A DNA stretch of 7,274 nucleotides, taken from positions 1 to 7,274 of the forward strand of contig JAZOOR010000034.1 of the NCBI GenBank assembly GCA_045655125.1. The letters are read 5' to 3'. Position numbers and translations under genes: made by a program. The DNA is from SIG578 sp045655125 (GTDB taxonomy: Bacteria > Bacillota > Clostridia > Oscillospirales > Ruminococcaceae). A model generated the notes under the pieces. That model saw only the letters and a list, made by a program, of their open reading frames with translations. It did not search any database and was not told the DNA's origin. Below, in pieces: positions 1 to 6,241 of the stretch (positions within the stretch are counted from its first letter, which is position 1; each line of letters begins with the position of its first letter).

Positions 1-24
1 AATATAAAAAAGGTAGAACCAGTT

Positions 25-61
25 AAAAAAAAAAAACCCCCCCGCGCCCCTCCCGCGGGGG
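25..61 (-). terminator. Intrinsic terminator of the uracil permease gene
   Basis: Read on the minus strand, the permease stop codon is followed within about 15 nt by a perfect 8-bp all-G/C stem (CCCCCGCG at 61-54 pairing with CGCGGGGG at 46-39) with a GGAGGGG loop, then two more Gs and an unbroken run of 12 Ts (36-25). This is a textbook Rho-independent terminator, unusually GC-rich. The G-rich 3' half could also fold as a G-quadruplex (see findings). The 24 bases left of it hold nothing I can identify. Confidence 0.93.
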
Positions 62-76
62 ATTTGTTTTTACTAT

Positions 77-1465
77 TTATTCCTCGTCTTCGGGAACTTC
101 TCTTTTTGCGAGAATTACATTTAAGATGATGCCGAGGATAAGAGCGGTAGCGATTGAAGTGATTGTGATAAGTGCGCCGCCCTGACCGTTAGAGCCAAAA
201 TTCAGGGTAAGACCGCCGATACCGGTAATCAGGATTGATGATGCAACGAACAGGTTTCTGTTGTCGTTGAGGTCAACGGTTTGAACCATTTTAAGTCCGC
301 TGACTGCGATAAATCCGTAAAGTGCAACGCAGACACCGCCCATAACGCAGGGAGGAATGGAGTTAACGAATGCAACAAAGGGAGAGAGCAGAGAAATGAG
401 GATTGCGCCAACTGCTGCTGCGATGATTGTGAGAACAGAAGCATTTCTTGTGATAGCAACGCAGCCTACAGACTCACCATAAGTGGTGTTGGGACAACCG
501 CCGAATAATGCGCCAACCATGGAGCCGACACCGTCACCCAAAAGGGTTCTGGAAAGACCGGGCTCGGTGAGGAGGTCACGCTCTATAATGGAAGAAATGT
601 TTTTGTGGTCAGCGATGTGCTCAGCAAAAACAACGAATGCAACGGGGATATAAGCTGCTGCAATAGTTCCGATATATGCGGGGGTAACTTCACTAATGCC
701 CTTAATTGCGGTAGGGAATGTGAAATCGGGAATCTTTACAAATGTAGAAAGGGTAACTCCGTTCTCCCACAGAGCTGTGAAGGTTCCGAAATTGATAAGA
801 CGGATAGCATCAATGTCTGCAAGATTGCCGATAATAGTGAGAATAGCGGCAAAAGCATAACCTGCTAAAATTCCGAAAATAAAGGGGATAAGACGAAGAG
901 TCTTTTTCTTAGAGGTAGAGCAAAGAGTGATAACAATAAGTGTAACAAGTCCGCAAAGGATTGCAACCAGAGGAGAAGCAACCGAAACGTTATCAACCTT
1001 AAAGCCGGACTGGAGATCGCCTACAGCATTTCCCGCAAGGGAAAGACCGATGATAGCAACGGTAGGTCCGATAACAACTGCGGGCATAAGTTTGTTAATC
1101 CAGTTAACACCTGAAATTTTAACAATAATTGCGATGACAACATAAACAAGGCCTGCAAAGATTGCACCGATAATAAGACCTAAATAACCGAGAGCCATTG
1201 AAACACTGCCTGCAAAAGCGGCAAACATCGAGCCGATGAATGCGAAGGATGAACCAAGGAATACAGGGCTCTTTTTCTGGGTGAACATAACATATACAAG
1301 TGTGCCGACACCTGCACCGAAGAGAGCTGCTGCAGGGCTCATGTTGTTGCCGATTATAACGGGAACTACCAGAGTAGCTGTCATAATGGCGAGTAGCTGC
1401 TGAATTGCAAAAACAACCAGCTGACCAAACTTGGGCTTGCTTTCTACATCATAGTAAAGCTTCAT
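77..1465 (-). CDS. uraA: Uracil permease (UraA/PyrP, NCS2/NAT family)
   Basis: A 462-residue polytopic membrane protein of the nucleobase-ascorbate transporter (SLC23) family, expected to import uracil by proton symport for pyrimidine salvage. The hydrophobic profile fits the family's 14 membrane segments. Family motifs are present in order: GSSFAF at 71-76 (as in E. coli UraA), AEHIADH at 281-287 holding the substrate-binding glutamate E282, PNTTYGE at 325-331 with E331 opening the NAT signature (E-S-V-G..T-R, 331-340), and PPCVMGG at 371-377. A glutamate at the first NAT position is typical of uracil carriers, where xanthine/urate carriers have glutamine. The residue one turn after E282 is D286, where E. 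coli UraA has histidine, so a wider substrate range is possible. The ATG at 1465 is supported by AAGGAG at 1479-1474, 8 nt upstream. It has its own promoter, leader attenuator and terminator, so it is monocistronic. Confidence 0.93.
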   Translation of the reverse strand: MKLYYDVESKPKFGQLVVFAIQQLLAIMTATLVVPVIIGNNMSPAAALFGAGVGTLVYVMFTQKKSPVFLGSSFAFIGSMFAAFAGSVSMALGYLGLIIGAIFAGLVYVVIAIIVKISGVNWINKLMPAVVIGPTVAIIGLSLAGNAVGDLQSGFKVDNVSVASPLVAILCGLVTLIVITLCSTSKKKTLRLIPFIFGILAGYAFAAILTIIGNLADIDAIRLINFGTFTALWENGVTLSTFVKIPDFTFPTAIKGISEVTPAYIGTIAAAYIPVAFVVFAEHIADHKNISSIIERDLLTEPGLSRTLLGDGVGSMVGALFGGCPNTTYGESVGCVAITRNASVLTIIAAAVGAILISLLSPFVAFVNSIPPCVMGGVCVALYGFIAVSGLKMVQTVDLNDNRNLFVASSILITGIGGLTLNFGSNGQGGALITITSIATALILGIILNVILAKREVPEDEE

Positions 1466-1473
1466 AATTTACA

Positions 1474-1479
1474 CTCCTT
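1474..1479 (-). promoter_or_regulatory. Ribosome binding site of the uracil permease
   Basis: AAGGAG on the minus strand, 8 nt before the ATG at 1465. It lies downstream of the leader terminator, so it is transcribed only on read-through. This indicates control mainly by transcription rather than by occlusion of the site. Confidence 0.85.
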
Positions 1480-1494
1480 TTTATTTTTGCAAAA

Positions 1495-1508
1495 TAACCC
1501 CTAACCCC
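1495..1508 (-). repeat. Tandem GGGGTTA repeat (2 copies) in the permease leader
   Basis: On the minus strand GGGGTTA occurs twice in perfect head-to-tail array (1508-1502 and 1501-1495), between the U-tract of the leader terminator and the ribosome binding site. Each copy is complementary (GGGUUA) to the UAACCC bulge of the upstream sensor hairpin (1607-1602). Two copies of a 7-mer could be chance. A role in tertiary pairing is inference. Confidence 0.55.
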
Positions 1509-1542
1509 AAAAAGAAAAACATCCTGCCGTGTGGCAAGATGT
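1509..1542 (-). terminator. Leader (attenuator) terminator upstream of the uracil permease
   Basis: On the minus strand ACATCTTGCC (1542-1533) pairs with GGCAGGATGT (1528-1519) as a 10-bp stem with one G-U pair and an ACAC tetraloop, followed by TTTTTCTTTTT-type sequence (about 1518-1509). It lies inside the transcript, about 45 nt before the start codon and well after the promoter, so it is a regulatory terminator and not the end of the upstream operon, which has its own at 1694-1726. Confidence 0.88.
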
Positions 1543-1612
1543 TAGCATTTTCGCAAAAAAGCAAAATTATGATAAAATCTTGCCGACTCCGCACAGTCGG
1601 TGGGTTAAAGAC
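1509..1612 (-). promoter_or_regulatory. Three-state transcription attenuator in the permease leader
   Basis: Read as RNA from the minus strand, the leader holds three mutually exclusive pairings. (1) A sensor/anti-antiterminator hairpin: lower stem GUCUU (1612-1608) with AAGAU (1581-1577), a 7-nt 5' bulge UAACCCA against a single C, upper stem CCGACU (1600-1595) with AGUCGG (1588-1583), and hexaloop GUGCGG. (2) An antiterminator: GGCAAGAU (1584-1577) with AUCUUGCC (1540-1533), perfect over 8 bp. (3) The terminator at 1542-1509. The antiterminator uses the 3' strand of hairpin 1 and the 5' arm of the terminator. Stabilising hairpin 1 should therefore cause termination. The geometry resembles PyrR-regulated pyr leaders and the gene fits, but the loop and stem sequence do not match the PyrR consensus I remember. 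The ligand or protein sensed is therefore open. Confidence 0.8.
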
Positions 1613-1632
1613 TTTACTTTGCTCTAATCGAA

Positions 1633-1662
1633 ATTATAACACAATATATAAAACACTGTCAA
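1633..1662 (-). promoter_or_regulatory. Consensus sigma-A promoter of the uracil permease
   Basis: On the minus strand a perfect -35 TTGACA (1662-1657) and a perfect -10 TATAAT (1638-1633) are separated by 18 bp. The start point should fall near 1626, giving an untranslated leader of about 160 nt that contains the attenuator. A promoter this close to consensus fits a gene whose output is set mainly by attenuation. Confidence 0.9.
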
Positions 1663-1693
1663 GAAAAATCGACAAAATATGGTATAAAACCAC

Positions 1694-1726
1694 AAAAAAA
1701 GAGCAAACCTGCAAGGCTTGCTCTTT
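1694..1726 (-). terminator. Intrinsic terminator of the CNNM/CBS gene pair
   Basis: About 20 nt after the stop codon of the 421-residue protein, the minus strand forms a 10-bp G/C-rich stem (GAGCAAGCCT at 1723-1714 with AGGTTTGCTC at 1710-1701, one G-U pair), extended by flanking A-T pairs, with a 3-nt loop, followed by seven Ts (1700-1694). It separates the CNNM operon from the permease promoter that starts about 30 bp further on. Confidence 0.88.
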
Positions 1727-1744
1727 TCTATCTTAATTTTAAAT

Positions 1745-3010
1745 TTAGTCCTCGTCCTCTTCGGTGACGGGCGGTAAAACCTGCGCTTTTAATCGGATAA
1801 TTCTGTGATTGTCAACCTCTAAAACTGTAAAAATGATATTTTCATAGGTGACAGTATCGTCTTTTTCTGCATATCTTCCCAAAAGCTCGGTTACAAAACC
1901 GCCGACGGTTGCGTTGTCATCATCAAAATCCTTGTCATTAAAGTCAACTTCATCAAAAAAGTCCTCAATGCGCATATCACCGTCTATTTCAAAACAGCCA
2001 TCACAAATCTCAACGATTTCGGGCTCTATTATGTCACTTTCGTCCCATATGTCTCCGACAAGCTGCTCTAAGACATCTTCCATAGTGAGAATACCCATAA
2101 CACCGCCGTACTCGTCGGTAACAATAGCGATGTGGGTTTTGTTAAGACGCATAGTATTCAGAACGTCGTCTAGCGGCATGGTTTTGTGAACGTAAACTGC
2201 AGGCATAAGAAGCTTTGTAATGTCTGCGTCAGGGTTTTCGAGCAGCTCCCTGAGAACCATATTTACGTGAAGAATACCCACAATGGTGTCGGGAGTATCC
2301 TTGTAAACAGGAATTCTTGAATAGATGGAATTGAATATGATATCAAGCATTTCCTCGCGACTGTCTTCAATATCAATAGAAAGCATATCGACTCTCGGAG
2401 TAATGATTTCGTATGCCTGAACATCGCCAAAATCAAAAACACTCTGAATAAGCTCGCATTTATCTTCGTCGATAACACCCTCGTCTTCGACTGTGTCGAT
2501 GATAGTTTCAAGCTCCTCTTCGGTAACTGAGGGGGAGGTGTCAACACGGCTTTTCCAAAGCAGAGATATTCCTTTAAGCAGGAACTCTACTACAACTACA
2601 ATAGGCTTAGTAATAATAGAAAGCACATAGAGCGGAATTGCAAACAGTGTTGCAAATGTTTCTGGAATGGTTTTAGCAACAACCTTCGGAAGTATCTCGC
2701 CGAATATAAGAACTATCACAGTCATAATGATTGTGGCAATCCAAGCGTTAGACTCACCCAAAAGGGTAATTATAATAACTGTTGCAACAGATTCGGAAGC
2801 AATGTTAACAAGGTTGTTTCCGATAAGAATAGTTGCAAGTGCGCTTTCGTAGTTATTATGAATTTTAAGCGCAAGCTTGGGGGCAAGCCCCTTCTTTTCC
2901 TCAGCGCCTCTTTTTAACCTGACCTCGCTTGAAGCGGCATATGAAATCTCGGAGGCGGAGAAAAATGCCGAGCCTATAAGGCAGATTACAATAATAATAT
3001 AATTAAGCAT
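1745..3010 (-). CDS. CNNM/CBS/CorC_HlyC-domain membrane protein (hemolysin-C/CorC family)
   Basis: A 421-residue protein with the full architecture of the CorC/TlyC-like family. An N-terminal CNNM (DUF21) membrane domain covers about 1-155, with hallmark motifs SASEISYA (18-25), GNN (64-66) and FGEILPK (103-109). A paired CBS (Bateman) module covers about 200-325 (TPRVDM at 204-209, TDEYGGVMGILTMEDVLEQLVG at 298-319). A C-terminal CorC_HlyC domain follows at about 335-410 (DGDMRIEDF near 343-351, TVGGFV at 368-373). Relatives are linked to Mg2+ (or Co2+) efflux and homeostasis, and CBS pairs usually bind adenine nucleotides. The old name hemolysin does not imply toxicity. The ATG at 3010 overlaps the end of the upstream paralogue by 8 bp and has GGAGGT at 3023-3018, inside that gene, which suggests translational coupling. 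The transported ion cannot be told from sequence alone. Confidence 0.9.
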   Translation of the reverse strand: MLNYIIIVICLIGSAFFSASEISYAASSEVRLKRGAEEKKGLAPKLALKIHNNYESALATILIGNNLVNIASESVATVIIITLLGESNAWIATIIMTVIVLIFGEILPKVVAKTIPETFATLFAIPLYVLSIITKPIVVVVEFLLKGISLLWKSRVDTSPSVTEEELETIIDTVEDEGVIDEDKCELIQSVFDFGDVQAYEIITPRVDMLSIDIEDSREEMLDIIFNSIYSRIPVYKDTPDTIVGILHVNMVLRELLENPDADITKLLMPAVYVHKTMPLDDVLNTMRLNKTHIAIVTDEYGGVMGILTMEDVLEQLVGDIWDESDIIEPEIVEICDGCFEIDGDMRIEDFFDEVDFNDKDFDDDNATVGGFVTELLGRYAEKDDTVTYENIIFTVLEVDNHRIIRLKAQVLPPVTEEDED

Positions 3011-4034
3011 TTACCGCACCTCCAATACTCTCTTCCTCGTCGTAAATCTCGCCGACAAGCTCTTCGAGAATATCTTCCACGGTAATAATGCCGAGAATTT
3101 TTTTACCTGAACGGACATACGCAACGTGCGTGCGTTTTGCCGAAAGTACATTAAGCAGATCGTCAACAGGGGTTTTGTCGCCAATGTAGACAGGGGTAGT
3201 TATAATTTCCTTGATAGAGAAATTCTTATCCTTAAGATAACGCTTTAAGAATGTCCTCATACTGAGAGTTCCCATAACAGTGCCATTCTTGTTTACAACG
3301 GGAAGACGTGTAAAGGTGCATCCCTTTATAGCGGTGACGATGGTTTTGTTGTCATCATCAATGGATACTTTTACAACCTTATCCCATGGGGTCATAACAT
3401 CTTTAACACTTGATTCTGAAAATTCTATTGCGTTCTGAACAAGCTCCTCTGTTTCCTTGTCGATATCATTTTCCTCAACATAGGTTTCAATGATATCGTA
3501 AAGCTCATCCTCAGTAACGGTAGGAGTTTCTCCCGCCTTTTTCTTGAAAGGGCGGCTGACCAAATCTGAAAATACCGAGAAGAAAAGGGAAATGGGGGTA
3601 AGAAGCTTCATAAGCAGAACAAGCGGACCTGCCGCAACAAGAGCAAAAGACTCGTTGCAAGCCTTTGCAAATGCCTTGGGCACCATTTCTCCTGCAAAGA
3701 AAACAACTATTGTTGTAATAATGGTTGACAAGGTTACTGCATAGTCAGGCATCGCTTCAATACTGCTGAAAAGCGAATATGTAAACAATGTTGCAATAGT
3801 AGCAATTCCCGCGTGGGTAACATTGTTTCCGATAAGCAGAGTAGTGAGCGCCTTGTCAAAATGGTCAAGAACATAAACAACTGTTTTTGCCTTTCTGTCA
3901 CCGTTTTCGGCTCGGTTAGCCATACGGATTTTGTTCGTTGAGGCAAGAGCAATTTCTGTTCCTGCAAAGTATGCCGCCAAGATAAGCAGCACTATGATTG
4001 CGATTAAATATTGTATCGCAGGACTGTCGTCCAC
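3003..4034 (-). CDS. CNNM/CBS-domain membrane protein lacking the CorC_HlyC domain
   Basis: A 343-residue paralogue of the downstream gene. It has a CNNM membrane domain (about 1-165) with the equivalent motifs FAGTEIALAS (23-32), GNN (69-71) and AGEMVPK (114-120), then two CBS repeats (about 211-330; VMTPWDKV, 213-220; GIITVEDILEELVGEIYDE, 315-333). It ends about ten residues later. The C-terminal CorC_HlyC domain of its partner is absent, and the clean stop inside the 8-bp overlap with the next gene argues against a recent truncation. The start is the GTG at 4034: an in-frame TAA lies directly before it, AAGGAG is 10 nt upstream (4050-4045), and the next Met is at residue 38, beyond the first membrane segment. 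It is first in a two-gene operon. A role in divalent cation transport, perhaps as a heteromeric partner of the downstream protein, is inference. Confidence 0.9.
   Translation of the reverse strand: MDDSPAIQYLIAIIVLLILAAYFAGTEIALASTNKIRMANRAENGDRKAKTVVYVLDHFDKALTTLLIGNNVTHAGIATIATLFTYSLFSSIEAMPDYAVTLSTIITTIVVFFAGEMVPKAFAKACNESFALVAAGPLVLLMKLLTPISLFFSVFSDLVSRPFKKKAGETPTVTEDELYDIIETYVEENDIDKETEELVQNAIEFSESSVKDVMTPWDKVVKVSIDDDNKTIVTAIKGCTFTRLPVVNKNGTVMGTLSMRTFLKRYLKDKNFSIKEIITTPVYIGDKTPVDDLLNVLSAKRTHVAYVRSGKKILGIITVEDILEELVGEIYDEEESIGGAVNA
3018..3023 (-). promoter_or_regulatory. Internal ribosome binding site coupling the two CNNM genes
   Basis: GGAGGT on the minus strand lies inside the last codons of the upstream CNNM gene, 7 nt before the ATG at 3010. 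The upstream stop (3005-3003) falls just past this start, so ribosomes finishing the first gene can begin the second directly. This supports the chosen start. Confidence 0.8.
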
Positions 4035-4044
4035 TTAAAACCAA

Positions 4045-4050
4045 CTCCTT
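4045..4050 (-). promoter_or_regulatory. Ribosome binding site supporting the GTG start at 4034
   Basis: AAGGAG on the minus strand, 10 nt before the GTG. Together with the in-frame TAA immediately upstream, it fixes a non-ATG start for the first CNNM gene. Confidence 0.75.
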
Positions 4051-4071
4051 TTGAAGTAAAAATACTTTTTT

Positions 4072-4100
4072 AGTATACCATATAAGAAAGTGATTTTCAA
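4072..4100 (-). promoter_or_regulatory. Promoter of the CNNM/CBS operon
   Basis: On the minus strand TTGAAA (4100-4095) and TATACT (4077-4072) are separated by 17 bp, a good sigma-A match. The start point would be near 4065, giving a short leader of about 30 nt with no obvious regulatory structure. It is divergent from the proB promoter. Confidence 0.75.
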
Positions 4101-4137
4101 TACCTTATATTAAAATAAAGAAAATATAATGTCGATA

Positions 4138-4166
4138 TTGCAAAATTACACATAATTTAGTATAAT
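4138..4166 (+). promoter_or_regulatory. Promoter of the proBAC operon
   Basis: TTGCAA (4138-4143) and a perfect TATAAT (4161-4166) are separated by 17 bp. Transcription should start near 4173, leaving a leader of about 25 nt. There is no room for an attenuator or T-box, so any proline control must act on initiation or on enzyme activity. The site GGAGAG, about 7 nt before the proB ATG, serves translation. Confidence 0.78.
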
Positions 4167-4197
4167 AAAAGAAATTTCAGTAAATCGGAGAGATATT

Positions 4198-4965
4198 ATG
4201 CGTATTGTAATTAAAGTCGGCACCTCGACGCTTGCTCATAAAACAGGCAGAATGAATATTTTCTTGGTCGAGGAGCTTTGTAAGATTATCAGCGACCTTA
4301 AGAATATCGGGCACGAGGTTATTTTAGTTTCATCGGGCGCGATTGGAATGGGAATGGGAAAGCTTAACTTAAAAGACCGTCCCTCTGATATCCCAACCAA
4401 GCAGGCTTGTGCCGCAGTTGGTCAGTGCGAGCTGATGTATACATATGACAGGCTTTTTTCAAAGTATAATCATACAACCGCTCAGGTTCTCATTACCGGC
4501 TCTGATTTAAAGAGCGAGGAACGCCATCAGAATTTTGAAAACACCCTTGCCCGCCTTTTAGAGCTTGGCGCTCTGCCGATAATAAACGAGAACGATACAG
4601 TTGCCACAGAGGAAATTGTTATTGGAGATAACGATACACTCGGTGCTATCGTTTCTGTTAGCGTAAAGGCAGACCTGCTCGTTCTTCTCTCTGATATTGA
4701 CGGGCTTTACACCGCAGATCCCCGAAAGGACAAAAATGCAAAGCTGCTCTCGCGGGTAGAGGAGATTACTCCCGAAATTATGGCTCTCGGAGAAGGTAGG
4801 GGCAGCGAGCTTGGAACAGGCGGAATGAAAACCAAGCTGCACGCCGCCCAGATTGCAACCGAGGCAGGCATTGATATGGTAATAGCCAATGGCGCTGAGC
4901 CTATGCACCTTTATGATATTATAAAGGGCGAGAGCGTCGGCACCCGATTTGTTGGAAAGAAGTGA
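4198..4965 (+). CDS. proB: Glutamate 5-kinase, short form without PUA domain
   Basis: Catalyses the ATP-dependent phosphorylation of glutamate to gamma-glutamyl phosphate, the first and usually proline-inhibited step of proline synthesis, in the cytoplasm. The 255 residues make a complete amino-acid-kinase domain: KVGTST (6-11) and VSSGAIG (44-50) for phosphate binding, INEND (129-133) and DNDTLGA (144-150) for glutamate and Mg2+, LSDIDGLYTADP (164-175) for the nucleotide site, and GTGGMKTK (206-213) with a catalytic lysine. E. coli ProB is about 367 residues because of a C-terminal PUA domain. That domain is absent here, as in a number of other bacterial ProB proteins, and the protein ends cleanly after the kinase fold. 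The ATG at 4198 has a GGAG site about 7 nt upstream. It is the first gene of proBAC, with proA starting 4 bp after its stop. Confidence 0.96.
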   Translation: MRIVIKVGTSTLAHKTGRMNIFLVEELCKIISDLKNIGHEVILVSSGAIGMGMGKLNLKDRPSDIPTKQACAAVGQCELMYTYDRLFSKYNHTTAQVLITGSDLKSEERHQNFENTLARLLELGALPIINENDTVATEEIVIGDNDTLGAIVSVSVKADLLVLLSDIDGLYTADPRKDKNAKLLSRVEEITPEIMALGEGRGSELGTGGMKTKLHAAQIATEAGIDMVIANGAEPMHLYDIIKGESVGTRFVGKK

Positions 4966-4969
4966 TTTT

Positions 4970-6229
4970 GTGATTACTACAAAAGAAATATTAGAGGTGG
5001 CAAAGGCTGCTAAAAAAACACTTGCCACTCTCACAGAGCAGCAGAAAACCGATGCGGTTATTGCTATGGCTGATGCGCTCGAAAATTCGGCGGAGGAAAT
5101 CCTTAAAGAAAATCAGATTGACCTTGAAAATGCCAAGGGCAAGATTTCCGATGTAATGCTCGACCGCCTGCGCCTTACCCCTCAGAGAATAGCCGATATG
5201 GCGGCATCTATGCGCAAGGTAGCAAGCCTTCCCGACCCCGTCGGCAGAACCCTTAAAGAAACTACCCGCGAGGATGGACTTCTGATAAAAAAGGTGTCTG
5301 TCCCTGTTGGTGTTGTTGCAATTATATATGAGAGCCGCCCCAATGTAACATCTGATGTTGCGGCTATCTGCCTTAAAAGCGGAAATGTCAGCGTTTTAAG
5401 AGGCGGAAAAGAGGCGTTTTGCTCGGCAAATGCCATAGTGGGCGCTCTAAGGCGCGGTCTTGAAAAAGCGGGGCTTCCAGTGACTCTTGTAAATCTTATT
5501 CAGGACACCTCGCGCGACAGCGCAACCGAGCTTATGACAGCAAATAGGTATGTGGATATTCTTATTCCACGCGGCGGCAGGGGTCTTATTGATGCCTGCG
5601 TTAAAAATGCAACTGTTCCCTGTATTCAGACAGGAACGGGAATATGCCATATATATGTCGATAAATCCGCTGATATAGAAACCGCTCTCAGCATTGTAAA
5701 CAATGCAAAAACCTCTCGCCCGTCGGTTTGCAATGCGGCTGAGGTCTGCCTTGTTCACAAGGATATCGCAAATGAGTTTCTGCCTCGCTTAAAAGAGCTG
5801 CTCACAGAACAAAGAGAAAAAGAGGGCAAAACTCCCGTTGAGCTTCGCCTTTGTGAAAATGCCGCAAAAATAATTGCGGGCAAGGCGGCAGGAGCAGATG
5901 ATTTTGACACCGAATTTTTAGATTATATCCTTGCAGTAAAGGTAGTTAGTGGTATTGAAGATGCAATAGAGCATATCTCGGAGCATTCAACGACTCATAG
6001 TGAGGCTATAATCGCAGAGGACATAGAGGCTCAAAAGCTTTTTGCTCAAAAGGTTGACAGCTCCTCTGTTTACATAAACGCATCCACAAGATTTACAGAC
6101 GGCGGTGAGTTCGGCCTTGGTTGTGAAATGGGAATTTCTACCCAAAAGCTGCACGCAAGAGGACCTATGGGTATAGAGGAGCTTACCACATATAAATATG
6201 TCATTGAAGGAAAAGGACATATAAGATAA
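4970..6229 (+). CDS. proA: Glutamate-5-semialdehyde dehydrogenase (gamma-glutamyl phosphate reductase)
   Basis: Reduces gamma-glutamyl phosphate with NADPH to glutamate-5-semialdehyde, which cyclises to pyrroline-5-carboxylate. It is the second proline step and probably acts in contact with ProB because the acyl phosphate is unstable. The 419-residue aldehyde-dehydrogenase-fold protein closely follows E. coli ProA: LDRLRLTP (64-71), YESRPNVT (120-127), LRGGKE (143-148), LIPRGGRGL (198-206), the catalytic cysteine C254 in RPSVCNAAE, RFTDGGEFGLG (374-384) and HARGPMG (395-401). I place the start at the GTG at 4970, 4 bp after the proB TGA, with a weak GGAAAG site at 4954-4959. A TTG at 4949 in the same frame would add seven residues and overlap proB, and is less likely. 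The close spacing implies translational coupling to proB. Confidence 0.95.
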   Translation: MITTKEILEVAKAAKKTLATLTEQQKTDAVIAMADALENSAEEILKENQIDLENAKGKISDVMLDRLRLTPQRIADMAASMRKVASLPDPVGRTLKETTREDGLLIKKVSVPVGVVAIIYESRPNVTSDVAAICLKSGNVSVLRGGKEAFCSANAIVGALRRGLEKAGLPVTLVNLIQDTSRDSATELMTANRYVDILIPRGGRGLIDACVKNATVPCIQTGTGICHIYVDKSADIETALSIVNNAKTSRPSVCNAAEVCLVHKDIANEFLPRLKELLTEQREKEGKTPVELRLCENAAKIIAGKAAGADDFDTEFLDYILAVKVVSGIEDAIEHISEHSTTHSEAIIAEDIEAQKLFAQKVDSSSVYINASTRFTDGGEFGLGCEMGISTQKLHARGPMGIEELTTYKYVIEGKGHIR

Positions 6230-6241
6230 GGAAGTGTAAAT

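Noticed and set aside
1577..1612. Purine, xanthine or preQ1 riboswitch in the permease leader
   Set aside because: I cannot find the conserved core of any of these. There is no three-way junction for a purine aptamer and no preQ1 pseudoknot pattern; only a single bulged hairpin precedes the antiterminator.
1539..1736. 65-codon plus-strand frame in the gap upstream of the permease
   Set aside because: It lies across the minus-strand terminator, promoter and attenuator, and its low-complexity lysine-rich product looks like nothing known. No ribosome binding site was seen.
1745..4034. Hemolysin (toxin) function for the two CNNM/CBS proteins
   Set aside because: The hemolysin label is historical for this family. 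The domains are a CNNM membrane domain and CBS pairs, pointing to cation homeostasis, with no toxin-like features.
4125..4130. Second TATAAT on the plus strand upstream of proB
   Set aside because: I see no good -35 box at the right distance, and it sits upstream of the better TTGCAA-17-TATAAT promoter. AT-rich DNA gives such hexamers by chance.
4558..5034. 158-codon open frame on the minus strand across proB and the start of proA
   Set aside because: It is antisense to well-conserved proB/proA motifs, has no recognisable domain or ribosome binding site, and arises from the codon bias of the real genes.
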